From NCBI GenBank assembly GCA_020086605.1, contig JACBWW010000008.1, positions 15,402,714 through 15,466,713 on the forward strand: a DNA stretch of 64,000 nucleotides, in the 5' to 3' direction. A program made the translations under genes and the position numbers. The notes beneath the pieces were generated by a model that saw only the letters and a list, made by a program, of their open reading frames with translations, did not search any database and was not told where the DNA came from. Origin of the DNA: Lanius collurio (lineage: Eukaryota; Chordata; Aves; Passeriformes; Laniidae). This document shows, piece by piece, positions 1-12,706 of the stretch. Positions within the stretch are counted from its first letter, which is position 1. Every line of letters starts with the position of its first letter.

Positions 1-3000
1 ACGGGCATCAGTGTCAAAAGCTACACCTTCTTTCCTAATCTGGGTTCAAAATACTCCACCATCTCAGCTGTCCAGACTTCCTGTACTAATGGTTGCCATG
101 GCAGGAATTTTCTCTTTAATCCCTTTTTGGGGACACCCTTTCATCTACAGCAGTGATTACACTGGTCACAGCTTCCTGCTGAGCTCTGTCTGTCTGTTAA
201 AAGGAAAATGGAAATAAAAATGGAAAGCCAGCCAAGGTCCTCCCTTTATTCAATACAGAGTAACACTATACACATGAAATAAATAAAATAAGTAAGATTA
301 AATTATGTAAAACTACATAAAATAAAAAAAGCTAGAAGCTATTTCCGCCCTTGTAAAAAAAAAAAGGTAAAAAACATAGTTTTTCAGATCCTATGTGGTT
401 CACAGACTGTAAACAATAAATTAATCTCATTGAATCTTAGTGGAGAACTCTTGAATCTTAGATGAGTGAAGAAGAATTAGTAGCCTCTGATCTTGATTTG
501 AGGAGAAATCCCTTGGGGCAAAACCTAGAAAGGGCACCCACTGACTGCAAATTTCTCGGACATTAGGAGTTTAAAGGGACCCCTTGGAGCATACCAGAGC
601 CCATCTGCCCCCAGTACCACATCATTTGTGCCCCCTCTGGCAGTCCGACCCCGCTCTAGCTGCAGGATGAGAGCCAGCATGGCACCAGAGCTCCCTGAGC
701 ATGCAGACACATCCCTTGCACCACCACTGTGATGTTTTTTGGACTCACTTGCCAGTTACTCAGTCTGCATCGAGATCCTGAGCACCGTCAAGTCCCAGCA
801 TCTTTTTAGCTGTCCTGAGCAGGACCAGGCACTCACAGAAGGTGAAGGGGACCAAACACTATCCATGTCTTTGCTCAAACATCACAGCCCCAGCACATGG
901 GCCTTTCACCCCTCCTCAGCCTGTCTTTTCTCGGTTGTTGCTTTGCCCACACATCATTACACAGCTGTTACATTAAAACACCGTAATTGCAGTCCCCAGG
1001 TCAAGCTGCAGTTAAACAAAAACCACTGCAGCAATGGCCACTAGCCACTTCCCCTTGCACTGTGAATCTGCATATCTTGGGAAAACGCAGAAGAAGGTAG
1101 TAATCAAGAGCCTAGAGATACAAACAGACATTTTGGTAGCTTTGCCAGAGTCAGAGAACTCTACTTTAGCTGAATATCTGGCTCTGTTTCAGCCAGGAAA
1201 CAAGGCAGGAAAAAGGATATACAAAAGTGTGTGAAAAGAGCAGCACATTGAAATGATGCCCTTTTTTACCTATTTACACAAAGTTTAAAGTCATCTTCTT
1301 CCATTTTGCTGCTCCCCTCCCTTGATTTTCTCCTCTCCTTCTTGTTCGTGTAAGCACCATGCCAAGGGAGGAGGAAAAGGCTTACACAAGGTGGTAGTTG
1401 CAGCTCGATCCTCTGTGGACTGAGGATTTCCTTTCGTCATTCTCTTCCACCAGCCCCATGTTTCTGTGATAATTTGCATGCCCAGGGGTATGCCCAAGCT
1501 GAGCAGTATAAAATAAAGCTCACACGGAAATGTCCTAATCAAGCTTGTTGGAAAGAGAGCTCAGAGCTGAGGATGATGTAGTGTATCTATAACTTGTGGA
1601 ACTGAATAAAAAATGAAGAATGGGTTTTGGATATCTTGATCCCCAGCTAAAATACCAAGAGTAATATAAAATTAGGCAACAACTCTGAAAATGAGAGGAA
1701 ACAAAATACATTTTCCTTTCTTCCTGACAGACTCAGTTTTGGACTCTTCAATGACAGTCCATTAATTTTTTTTTTTTTGTGTTTTGGCATCAGAAATATT
1801 ATGAACACACAGAGACATGTATTCTGTTGAATCTTAAAGCATGGTTTTAATGTTAAAAAGTCAAGGGCAACAGGCAACTGTAAAAATATAGATATTTTAA
1901 ACTTCCCTAAATTTCAAGCTATTACTATCCCCATCTGGATTACACACAGTGAGAAGCAGAAAATCAGGCACACATCATTGCATGTCCACGCTGGTCAAAT
2001 CATCCTGCCAGGAGGATCTTCTGGGGAGTACTATGGATTCACACAAAACAGGTCAGACACAGTGGCTCTGATGGGTTTTGGACTGCCAGTCAGCCACCTC
2101 CTCCCTTTACCCAGGGCCAAACTTCCTTTTTTTCTTGACATACTATAGTCAAAGCTTAAATAAGTTCACCAAGAGCTCACTCTTTACTCCCTGAGGTTTT
2201 TATTGGGGGCCTGATCTGCTCCAGATGGTCTGGTGGCTTCCCCTGAGCTCCTTTTCCTCTGCTTTTCTTTGGCTCAGGCATCCTACAGGCTCTCAGAGTG
2301 TGCCTCCCTCTCTGCATTCATCTCGTGGCTCGCTGAGTGGGCATAAGTTCTAATGTCTGGGTTCCATTGTTTCTTTGTTTGCTCTGCTGATCTGTACATG
2401 ACTTTCCCTTGCTTTCTGAAGCATTTTCCTCCACCCCCTCAAAGCCTGCCTGCCCAGCTGATGCCACCAGCGGTGGAGCCCAGCCACCACGCCGCCCCCC
2501 ATTCCCACGTGGTGCAGAAGATGGCAAGTCTGATGCAGGAGTGGGATAGCAGTGGACTGGCCATGGTCTGCCGCTGAGGCTGTTGTGGGCTGGGAGAGCA
2601 CACACCTGTGCTATGCCTGGAGCCACAGATGGCACTGCCCAACGTGCAGGTCCCAGCACAACTCTCTGTGCCTCGGATTTGCACAACCTTTCCCCAAGTG
2701 CCATGCAGGGAATGCTGCGCCCATGCTGAGCAAAGAAAAAAAACTGAATGGCTCAGGATAGCACTCTTCCAGAGAGCTGTCTTTATCCTAAATGCTGCAT
2801 AGGGAAGGTAATGCAGCCTTTAGTTATGCTGCAGAACTAGCCAAAGACCTCACTCAAGTTCAGACTGATCCTCGCCATGGTTCACTAGTGTTCTGAGGGC
2901 AGCAGTGAATAGCCCTGCTGTCAAACACACCTTCCAGAGGTCCACCTTTGTTTGCTGTTTTGCTTGGTAGTCTGACACCTCTTCCTGGCTCCACTTAGAC

Positions 3001-4222
3001 ATGTTTGTAAAGGCTGATGACTTTTATATCCTGTCTTCCGCTTTTGATATGGAATAACTTTGCCTGTTAACCTCACAGAAAAACCTGGGTAGGATCATCT
3101 GTGCTCAGAGATGACTGTGAACAAAGAGGCAGAGATCAGAGCTTCTGTGAGGAAACAGTGGTGCCTTTTATCATATTCTTCAAGTTCTTAAATAAATTAA
3201 TTAATGACTACAAATAACACAAACCCAGAAATTTACAAGAATGACTAGAACTAAAAGGATCATGTTTTTTTCCACTCAATACCCCAAAATAAAGCAGGTA
3301 GTTTGTCATTCACCAATAGCCAGCTTCAAGGTGGTCATCAATGTCTGCTGGGCAGCACAGAAAGGCATGTTACTGTGGGCAGAGGTAGGCAGCTCCAAAA
3401 AGAACTTCCCTTTCCTTAGGGCAGGTGGGACTCTCCACTCAAGCTGCACAGCTGACTTTTCTAGGGCAGAAGTTCCAGTATAGAGCCTAGAGGACTTTTA
3501 GAGGGATGCACAGCTTCCTTCAGGTGCCATTAGTGCAAGGAATCTGCACAGAAGTTGGCTTTTGCTTCAGCAAGCAAAGGCAGGAAAACAACTGTCAAAG
3601 TAGAAATATGGTCAGGAGTAAATACAAATGATTTCCAGTTTGGGCAGTGCTTTGTTTCCCTATTTTTCATACATGTGAAAGAGCTAAGTTTACTGCTTTC
3701 TTTCTCACCTAAAAGGACTGTTAAAAAGGTTGCTCTGAAACTCCTAAGTCTCATAAAAATATTTGGTCCATGCCTATTTTCTGGTCTTTTTTATTACCAG
3801 CTTTCTACAGAGACATTTTACAGCTGTAATCCATCAGCTGTCCTATTGTCTATTCCTTATACAAAATCCCACATACAAAAACACCTTACTAGGAGGTGGA
3901 GAGTTGTATATGCTTTCTTACTGGAGAGTAAATCTTTGAAAAATGTAGTCATCATTTCCAGCTACTGCAAGAGGTGTCTCAAGCTCTGCCAGCTCCAATG
4001 TCTGCCTGTTCAAACCATGAAGCTGAGGGTGTGTCAGAAACCATCAGTCCTGTTCAATAAACTGTGCTGATCTTTTCATCTTGACTTCCTGAGTCATCCC
4101 AGCCCTGGACTTCAGCTCCCATATGGAATCCCACTTTGTAATACAATCTGAAACACACTTTCAGCTCATAAATGTGTTTGTATTTAGAACTACAAAGGAC
4201 ACTTCCTGGCTTTTCAGTAGGG
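1..4222. other. Non-coding stretch, no gene recognised
   Basis: No exon, RNA gene or repeat family is recognised here. An AT-rich piece with A runs lies at about 270-420, and a T run at about 1,768-1,778. The only notable reading frame is an unrecognised 171-codon frame at 3,555-4,070 (+), followed by an AATAAA at 4,056-4,061 that overlaps its 3' end. It has no recognisable domain. Other short frames at 2.3-2.8 kb overlap on both strands, as expected of GC-richer non-coding DNA. Confidence 0.6.
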
Positions 4223-4304
4223 TCTCTCTCCCTCTCTCTCTCTCTCTTTGTCTCTCCATCTCTCTGTCTCTCACTCTCTTTGTCTCTCTGTCTCTCCCTT
4301 TCTC
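4223..4304. repeat. Polypyrimidine CT-rich microsatellite
   Basis: About 80 bases are almost pure C and T on the plus strand, mostly TCTC with TTTGTC and TGTC interruptions. The interruptions suggest an old imperfect dinucleotide tract. Reading frames through it translate to Ser-Leu repeats and are not genes. Homopurine-homopyrimidine tracts of this kind can adopt triplex (H-DNA) structure, but that is general knowledge and is not shown here. Confidence 0.95.
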
Positions 4305-7300
4305 AATGTCAAGCCACTTGGCCTGATAATGTGTTCATACCAGCTCAATTCTCATGTGATAACTTATGAATAATAATGAAAGTGCTGCTTTAAATAGAAT
4401 ATGGATCCCAATCCTCAGTTATCAATTGCTTTTAATCTTTTCTTTTGTAGATAGTGCTTTGCTCAATATATTTTCCTGCTACTTTTAAGGGAAATTTTAA
4501 AAACTTTAAAATGTATGGCTACTGCATCTCACAGCAAGTTAAAAAAGGAGTGAAAGGCAATTAATCTCATTATCAACAAATGTACAAGGTTTTTTCCTTT
4601 TTTTCTTAAACGGTACCTTTTTTTTGCATCTCCCAGCAACACCGGCATGCTGTTTCTCATTAACTACAGCTGTTTGCACATTGGTGCCGTCAGAGCCAGA
4701 CGGGAGACCACATTTGTGGTGCTTGCATATCTCAGTGACTTTGTAGCTTTGACTTTGGTGAAAAAATTGAAAATTGTGCACGCATAAAGCTGATTTACAT
4801 AGTTTCTTCTTTAAAACACATTTCAGAATATTCAGCTCTGAAAAGCTCCATTTATTTATTCTAGTCTGCTATAAACATGACAGGTCATGAAAAATGGAGA
4901 AAGAAAAACTCTGTGCAGACTTACCTAGCCCATACTGTACACAGAACAAAGCAAGCTTTTAAAATCTCACCTTATAATAGTGAAGAGAGGTCAAGGGGGG
5001 TGTTTCTGCAGCCCCCCAGTCCAGTTTTGGTCAAAGCTTGCTGAGGTTGAGGCAAAACTACAACACAACACAGGACTGGATGCTGATATCACCTGGTCAG
5101 AAGCATCCAGCCAGTCTTGGAGCCTGCCCAGCAGGGTCATCTTTCAGCCCCTGTCTACTATAAAAATAGAGATAGAACAGAAAGCAACTACACTGTGGTC
5201 AAGCTGCAAAGAGTATTGCAGGACTTGGAAGCTGTACAGAGAAGGCCCTGAGCACCAGAAATGCTGTCCAACCTCTCTGCCTCTGGCCAAGAACAATCTT
5301 CAGACTGGTGCCAAAGAGGCAGGGATGTGCTCAGCAGCAATTTCCTCAGCTTTTGAGAAGCACCCATTTCTTTCCTAGGCACCTGCATCAAGTAGTACAG
5401 GAATGTGCTTTTCCTCTTCTGAGATAATGCCAACACCTTGCTTTTGTCTGTCACTTCCAAGGGGCTGGCCGGTTTGCTGTGGGGAGCAAACAGGTTTCCT
5501 GTTGAAGTCTGTTCTCTGCTCTGGAGGATTTCCTGTACTGAGGGAAGTGGGGACCCCAAGTGTGCAAGGAACCTGGGTGTCCCATCACCAGGGACTAGAA
5601 GCAGGCTCTTGGGCAGGAGTGGAACATGTACTGCCCTGGAGCAGTCCTGCTGACCCCATCCTGCCCTGCTGCCTGCAGCTCCCCACGGCTGTGGGTGCCA
5701 CAAGACGTCATGGAGGCACTGGGCTTCTGCAGCACAGATGTGGTGCTGCCTTGGACCCACAAAGCATGGAAGGACATCAAAAGAGCATATGCCTCATCAA
5801 TGGCCCTTTCCAGCAGCCAGCTGTCCCGCCTGCTCAGAGCCATATGTGCACCCAGCCCCCCAGGCCCTTCTGGAAAAGAGCTTTATTCGGAGTGGGGAGG
5901 GCTGGGCACAAAGGTGCAGTGTGCTCTCCTGGCACGCCACTCGGCTCGGCCTCATGGCCAGTGTGTCTGCACACGGTGGGTTATGGCAGCAGCGGTGGGG
6001 GATGAAGCAGCACAAATCGGAGCAAGTGTCAGGTGGTGGGGACGTTCTTTGAGCCTTGGAGTCAGCATGGAGGAAGGGAGGTGAGGTGATGAGAGGTGAG
6101 TAGTGGCTTGCACGTAAAGAGTGCTTTAATTAAGAGATTTACACCCTGGAAAAAAAGCATCACATAGGTGGTGTAACGGACACCCTGAAATACCGGAGAA
6201 GAATAGGGATCTCTTAATTCATTGTGACTTGTAGCACAAGTACTGAGAGGCACAAAGGAAGAACAAAAACCTCAGAACAAATTCCCTTACAGCCAGCTCA
6301 AAATCAAACTCTGAAATTGTCAGAGAATAATTTGTCAAAAAGCATAAACAGAGGGAAAATGTATTAGGCAAAGGAAACATCAACCAAACCCCATGCAATC
6401 TTTATCTCAGGAGGTCTGGATTACTACGGACAAGTACTTCATATTTTATACTTTTGTAAGCATTCAGTGGTATTAGAAACAAAGCAAAGGACTAAGCAGA
6501 GCTGTGGGTTGGTTCAGAGCAGGTCTTTTGCTGGCATGTTCACAGAACAGTTGTGAGATTATTCAATATTTTTATTAGTTATCTTAAATTTCCAAATATA
6601 TTTTCTTTCTTTTTTTTTTTTTTTGCAAAAGTGCATAACAGAACTAATTTAATACCATGAAAAAAAAAAGCCCTAATCATGTGTTTGAAAACATACTGAA
6701 GCTAATGAGGAAGAAGTCTATTCTACATTTCAAGTGTATCACAATGAAGAGAGAAGAAAACAAACAAAAACGCAGAAGGGTCTAATTACAAGAAAGCAAG
6801 AAATCACAACAGTTTTTTTTGTTCCTGATGAACAATTTATGCTATTTAAATGTAGTTAGGATAGCAAAGGACAAACTGTCACAGAATAGGAAAGAATAAT
6901 TTTTAATATTTTTTTCTAAAGTGTGGCTTTAAACTCCAAAACCTAGGAAGAAGAGAAGCAGATACAAGGGTGTGTTGGTCAGTAGGTGACAAGTGATGCA
7001 GTTTCCAAAAGTGTGTCACTCTGAAAGAATGGAAACCATCTTGGAGATGTTTGTGAGACATGGGGTTTTGAACATGGATAAAAGATCTATAATTTTGTGA
7101 AACTGAGTGGTGAAAGCTCTGCACACTCAGAGCAGCATTTAAGCAATTCTTGTGGGCTGAAACTGAAATAGTTACAGGTGCTTAGTTTATGTATGGTATT
7201 TTTTTGCTCAGTTTTTCTTCCATCAATTTTATTCTTTTGTACTTTTAAATAAATTGATGCAAAGGAATCTGAAGACACAGCAGATCCATGATCTCTGCTT

Positions 7301-7489
7301 TTCTTTTCTGTGCTCCTGGTCATAGCATCCCCACTGGTTGGGCTGATCATTGAAAGACAAGGCTCAGCATCTTGAGCGCAGCTTTGGCCAAGTCCCACTC
7401 GACCAAATTTGGTCTGGAGCAAGCTGAATACCAGCTACCACTTTTGGTCTGTATCCTCTAGGCAGTCCCAAGGCAGCTGTTGAGGTAAC
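4305..7489. other. Non-coding stretch with a GC-richer, ORF-dense patch
   Basis: No gene is recognised. At about 5,188-6,084 the base composition is more GC-rich than its surroundings. Long frames overlap there on both strands: 200 codons at 5,403-6,005 (+), 190 codons at 5,188-5,760 (-) and 152 codons at 5,626-6,084 (+). None shows a known domain, and their coexistence on both strands argues for composition, not coding. A T tract lies at about 6,605-6,624. The remainder is AT-rich unique sequence. Confidence 0.55.
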
Positions 7490-8240
7490 TTCCCCGTAAG
7501 CATCACTGAGTCCAACTCCCTGCTCCTCAAAGGACTACCTATAACTTAACCATGTGACCAAAAGTGTCATACAAATGCTCCACGAGCTCTGGCAGGCTTG
7601 TAGCTGTGACACTCCCTGGGGAGCCTGTTTCAGTGAAGAACCTTTTTGCAACACCCAGTGTGAACTTCTCCTGATGCAGCTTCATTCCATCTCCTCATGC
7701 CCGGTCAGCAGCCACAGAGAGAGGGGATCAGCCCCTCTGCTTTCTCCTTGGAGGAAGTTGTAGGCTGCCCTGCGGTCACCCCTCAGCTTTCCCTAAGCTG
7801 AGCAAACCAGGTGACCTCAGACACTCATCCCAAGCCTTGCACTTGAGACCTTACACCAGACAGCCTCCTGGAGACACAGCCTAACAGTTTGATGTCCTTC
7901 TGATACAGAGGCACCCAAAACTGCACACAGGACCTGAGGTAAGGCCACATGAGTGCATTGCAGAGTGAGACAATAACCTCCCACAGCAATGCTGTGCCTG
8001 ATGCTCCCCAGCACACAGCTAGCCTTTTTTGCTGCCAGGGCACACTGCTGACCCATATCCAACTCACCATCAACTCAAACCACCAGTTGTCTTGCTGCAG
8101 GGCTTGCTCTCCTCCCTCAATTTTTATCCATAATCAGGAACCCCATCCTAGGTGGAGAATTCCGTATCTGCCTTAGATAAATTTCATATGGTTAGTGCTC
8201 ACCCTGCTAACTCCTGCACCAAGATCCTTTTCTCCTTTTA
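7490..8240 (-). mobile_element. CR1 LINE fragment, 3' part, degenerate
   Basis: Read on the minus strand, this is the C-terminal part of CR1 ORF2 followed by the 3' end. In plus orientation the text runs through the landmarks I recall for antisense CR1: the 'agtccaactccctgctcctc' block near 7,510, the 'ggggagcctgtt' block near 7,620, the 'gaggaagttgtag' block near 7,750, the 'gcacccaaaactgcacac' block near 7,912 and the 'tgctgccagggca' block near 8,030. The frame is broken by many substitutions and indels, so this is an old, dead, 5'-truncated insertion. Match beyond about 8,240 is lost. The boundaries are estimates. Confidence 0.9.
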
Positions 8241-11200
8241 AGAAATGCATACCCAATGTGTTGCCAGCAGGCCTAGTGTCACGTTGACCAACTCATGATA
8301 AAAAAGAACAATCTCTGCCAGTGACACCAGCCTTGGAGTCAGGTACTGATCCTGCTGGGTCTTCCTGTTTCTTCCTTCATCTTTCCCTACAATTGGAAGG
8401 AAAGAAAAGAACATTTCTTGTGTTCACAATTCCCTAATGAGTCCTTCCAAGGCTCTGAAGTCTCTCTCAATTAGTCTCTCTCTCAAGTAGTCCTTGGACT
8501 ACTTATTGCTACTTCATTGCTGCCTACATAGAAAAAATCAATAATGGATAATAATCCAGGGGCCATAACAGGGTAGGAAGATGTCTCTTCACATCTTTAA
8601 CCCAAGTGTAGGCAAGCAGCAGATTTCCCTGGAGACTGAGTCTGGTCCAGCTCCCTTCTCTGCAAATACAAGATAAAGTCATTAAAATAAGCTAATGAAT
8701 AGAAAGGAAATTGTGACCTTCACAATACACTGTCACAGACATAGACTTTTCCAGGGGTTTTCAATGAAATAAATAATGGTTGGTTTAGCCTCTCCTCCAG
8801 AGGACTGGGTTTTGTCCATGATTATTGTGAGCATTGTTTACTACAGAGAAATACAAGTCAATCCAGACACATGGATTGAGGCTCCTATTCCCAGCCTCAG
8901 CTTTGATTGCAGTGAAGTACTAGAGGGGAAGAAAACAGCAGCAACTGCTACTGGATAAACTGATGCAGATTGACAAAGAACTGCTGTGGGTACACCTGAG
9001 CATGCCTCTCAATGTGGATATGCATTCACAACCAGAGGCTCTAGATCAACCAAGACAAACCCATTAGTTATTCTGTTGGGTTTCTTTCACTTTTTCTCAA
9101 AAATCCGTGCCCCTTATACTATGATAAAAATTGGAAGCCACTAATAAGGCAACTTGCCACTTGCTTTACTGTACCTATTATTCATCTGGGGTTTACATAG
9201 GCATGGTTGCCATGGAAGCAATGTGCAACATTTCCACTTTCAAAATGTACTCAATGTTCTTTTTCTGTGCACTTTTTCTTCTCCACCAATCATGATTCTT
9301 TAGAAGTCCCACCTCTTCTTCTTTATTTGAGATTGCCTTGCCCTGATGGGCTACTCTCTCACAGCCCCCTGTACTGATAATGTTCATTCATACATTAAGG
9401 TGGCAAAAGTAAACAGCAATGACTATGTTGTTACTTCCAGGGGGAAAATGCTGATACAGGAACTTGTCCCAAACTCTGTGCTCTTCATGCAAACACAGGA
9501 GTCCTGTTCTTCTCAGCAGCTGCTGACTTTGAGTCACTGGTTATTTGGAGGGGTCAGTAAAGAAACAGATTTTTTACTCTTTCTCCAAAAAGTTTGAGCC
9601 ATCTTGGCAGGTACCACAACATCTACAGAGAACCACCTTAGCCAAAAGGGGATAGCTGAATAGCAGCACTGCTGCAGTTGAGATCAGCTGAAGGGCTGGG
9701 TGAGATGGGTTTTCAGGTCTTTTCTCTAACATTATGGTTAAGTTTTATGCAGCCTAGCTTAAAATCAGAAAAAAATTATAAATATTCCAAATAGTGAGAA
9801 CTTCAGACCACAGAAATGATCAAAGTTTCAAGGACACTAGAAAAGCAGGAATAGAGATTGGTGGTTAGAGAGTGGGGAGGGGAGATGACTTAAGTGCTGA
9901 GGCTATTTTTTTTCTGGTAGGTGAACAGCTCCACAGCTCTGTTACATTTTAGCTCTGTTGCAGATATTGGCGTCTGCATTTTTTTTTCCTTAAACTTAGA
10001 AGAAATAAAGTTTTTTGGTTTTTTTCTGTGCTCTATTCCTTCTTCATGAATGCTAAACTACTTTTCTGTTGTTACCCTTCCTCTCAAATGGAAAGATTCA
10101 AGTACATGGGTGTCAGAGACAGTTTCCCAGCAAGGCACTGAAATAGGCTGACAAACTTCTGTGGAGTGTCCCCGAGTCAACCACACGCTGGCTTTGGCTC
10201 TCTGGAGCCTTCAGCCATAAACAAATTCTTGCAGCAAACCTTTGTTATACTGCTTTTGATTTATGTTTCCAGTTAGAGTAGATGTTTTTAGCTCATTTCC
10301 CAGCTCTGCTTTATTGCTGTTTACATGCCATCTCTATTTCCCAGTTGTATTTAATAAGCAGGTTACTTTTTTAAGAGTGTCTTTTTCTTTTATGGAATCT
10401 GGCTCAGATTCCAAGACAAGGGATAACATGGATACTTATAGGGCTCCTCAGCGATTTGTTTTAGGGTAGGAAGGGAGTTTGTCCCCAGTCTTCTATCTGC
10501 ACTTAAGGAGCAGACATCTCTATTAACAGCTACAAAAAGACTCTTTGTGCTGCAAATTTCTATTGTTTTTTCCAAAGGTCTTATGCACTCCATTCACCCC
10601 CGAGTTCCCATAAAATGTATCATGGTATATTTCACAATAACCAGGTAGTAATCAGTGTCATGATTGTGTCTTTTGATAACAAACAGAATTCTTCACATAG
10701 GCATACACCATTAGCCTGAGCAGCAATATAATTATCATCTGACTTGTTGAGTCAAAGAACTGGTCTTTCAGGAATCCTTTACTGCTACTGCCAAGCCTAC
10801 TCTTCCCACAGCCAAATGTTTCTTAGGGAAATTCCAGGTCAGTCTTGGCATGGATATGTAGCAGGGTACGTCTGCTTTATAGATAGAGGTAGAGGTGCTT
10901 TATAGATTTCCCACCGTGCGTGATCTATGCCAGTTGTTAATAGCATTCTGTAAATTGCCCATGATGTAACACGAAATTAAGAAAGGACATCATCACTAAG
11001 AGTAAGTATTGCGCTAAAGACTCAGATGGAGACACTTTAGGTTGCAGATAACACAAGATTACTGTCTCCAACTCCTCTATAAAGAATTACTGCACAGTGG
11101 TCTTCACAATTCCCCAGATCCATCAGAAAGTGCAGAGCAAGTGAAATGCTTAAACTACAGGAAAGGGGATTTTGGTTGAGAGGGGTGCCTTCTTTTTCTC

Positions 11201-11269
11201 TGCCTGCAAAGAGAGAGAGGCTGGGCACTGCATTGACTAGAAAGTCATAGGGTCCCATCTGCAAGAATT
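8241..11269. other. Non-coding stretch, nothing recognised
   Basis: No gene or repeat family is recognised. Short frames (60-83 codons at 8,776, 9,346 and 10,263) lack domains. An AATAAAG hexamer with flanking T tracts near 10,003-10,022 could be read as a poly(A) signal, but there is no transcript evidence upstream of it. Confidence 0.55.
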
Positions 11270-11405
11270 TTCCAAAAACAGGTTAGAAAAGCATCTGTCA
11301 GAAATAATGCAAATGTGATTTCTTCTGCCTGTTGGGCTAGGATGAAGAACTAAATGACCTCCTGAGACCATTACAGTCCCTCATTGTCTCTGTACTGTTG
11401 TGTTA
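11270..11405 (+). mobile_element. Old CR1 LINE 3' tail
   Basis: The stretch carries the pattern of an older CR1 3' UTR: a 'ggttagaaaagcatctgtcag' type block near 11,281, followed by 'aactaaatgacctcctgag' near 11,348. The latter corresponds to the 'ctggactagatgacctcctgagg' block of older amniote CR1 tails, which I recall from memory. The terminal short tandem repeat of CR1 is not clearly preserved. It is older than the CR1 piece directly downstream, judged by its lower resemblance. Confidence 0.6.
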
Positions 11406-11445
11406 TTTAAAGAGCTGCTTCACCCTGGAGTGAAACAGGATTCAC

Positions 11446-11628
11446 CAGTTGTATAAAGTTTAACAAGGACAAGTGCCAGATTCTGTGCCTGGGATGGAGC
11501 AAGCCTGGCTGTATGGACAGACTGGGGAATGGGAGACTGGAGAGCAGTGCCATGGAAAGGGACCTGCAGGTCCTGATTGATGGCAAGTTGAATGTGAGTC
11601 AGCAGTGCCCTGGCAGCCAGGAGGGCCA
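11446..11628 (+). mobile_element. CR1 LINE ORF2 fragment, cut by assembly gap
   Basis: In frame with position 11,513 the sequence encodes the conserved CR1 ORF2 block near the end of the reverse-transcriptase region: FNKDKCQILCLG, then a block containing RLGNGRLESS, ERDLQVLIDGKL and SQQC. Compared with the CR1 pattern I recall (SQQCALAARRA), two bases are missing after the SQQ codons, so the frame shifts into PGSQEG. This marks a dead copy. The sequence runs straight into the N run, which therefore probably contains the remaining 3' part of this element. The 5' limit is estimated from loss of similarity upstream. Confidence 0.93.
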
Positions 11629-11954
11629 NNNNNNNNNNNNNNNNNNNNNNNNNNNNNNNNNNNNNNNNNNNNNNNNNNNNNNNNNNNNNNNNNNNNNNNN
11701 NNNNNNNNNNNNNNNNNNNNNNNNNNNNNNNNNNNNNNNNNNNNNNNNNNNNNNNNNNNNNNNNNNNNNNNNNNNNNNNNNNNNNNNNNNNNNNNNNNNN
11801 NNNNNNNNNNNNNNNNNNNNNNNNNNNNNNNNNNNNNNNNNNNNNNNNNNNNNNNNNNNNNNNNNNNNNNNNNNNNNNNNNNNNNNNNNNNNNNNNNNNN
11901 NNNNNNNNNNNNNNNNNNNNNNNNNNNNNNNNNNNNNNNNNNNNNNNNNNNNNN
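11629..11954. other. Assembly gap (326 N)
   Basis: These 326 unresolved bases begin inside a CR1 ORF2 fragment. Any reading frame that crosses it is an artefact. After the gap the sequence no longer resembles CR1, so the 3' end of the element probably lies within the unresolved bases. Confidence 1.
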
Positions 11955-12683
11955 AAGCCTCTGTGTCTGGAAATCTCACAGACACACTTTGCTTGCTCTG
12001 GCTACTCAATTAGCAGCTGCAGGCTACAATTAATTTCATTTTACATGTTTGAACTTAGTTCACCAAGGTGACAAATATGAGACAAGGCACATAATGAAAA
12101 TAATATGGCACTTTCCTATGTTCTGGATTGGCTAGTCTTACTAGGATCAGTTCACCTCAGTTCATTAGAAACCAGTTCCTCTGGGAAAGAAGCTGTATGT
12201 GAAATAACCTGACCCATCTGGAGACAGTCTTGTTAAAAAAACAGGAAAGAAAACAATGTTATCCTTCTTTGAGTCAGCATCTTTCTAACACAGACACAAT
12301 ATCCCGAAACATATAGTGCCTGTTGTAATTCTTGTAATTCCTCCTGGTATTACAAGAGGAAATGAATTTATTTCCTGGTATCTAAAGTCTCTCATGCTAT
12401 CAGACAGGCCCAAGTTATCTTTGGGCAGGGGCATACATACAACAGAAACTTCTTCAGAAATCCCTTTTGGCATGAAGTTAGTATTAAGGTTTGCCTATTT
12501 CAGTCTTTTCAGATTCACAAGGACATAACAGTATTTTTAATGGAATCCTAGTGATTTCCTTAAAAATAGCATAATTGTCCCAAGCAATGACTACACTATA
12601 GCTCAACAGGTCTCTTATTTGACCATCTCATATTTGAAGCACAAAAGTTTGCATGGAGCTTATTTGAAGTATTTGAATATGAC

Positions 12684-12706
12684 TTTTTTTTTTTTTTTTT
12701 TTTTTT
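12684..12706. repeat. Poly(T) tract, 23 bases
   Basis: An uninterrupted run of T. It could be the reverse-strand poly(A) tail of an old retroposon, but no recognisable retroposon body flanks it. Confidence 0.95.

Noticed and set aside
4123..4369. Ser-Leu repeat proteins
   Set aside because: Translation of the CT microsatellite in two frames.
7817..8176. Frames of 75-82 codons on both strands
   Set aside because: They lie inside the degenerate CR1 copy and are shadows of its ORF2.
11513..12033. Long frames across the first N run
   Set aside because: They are open only because N codons are not stops. The real part is CR1 ORF2 up to 11,628.
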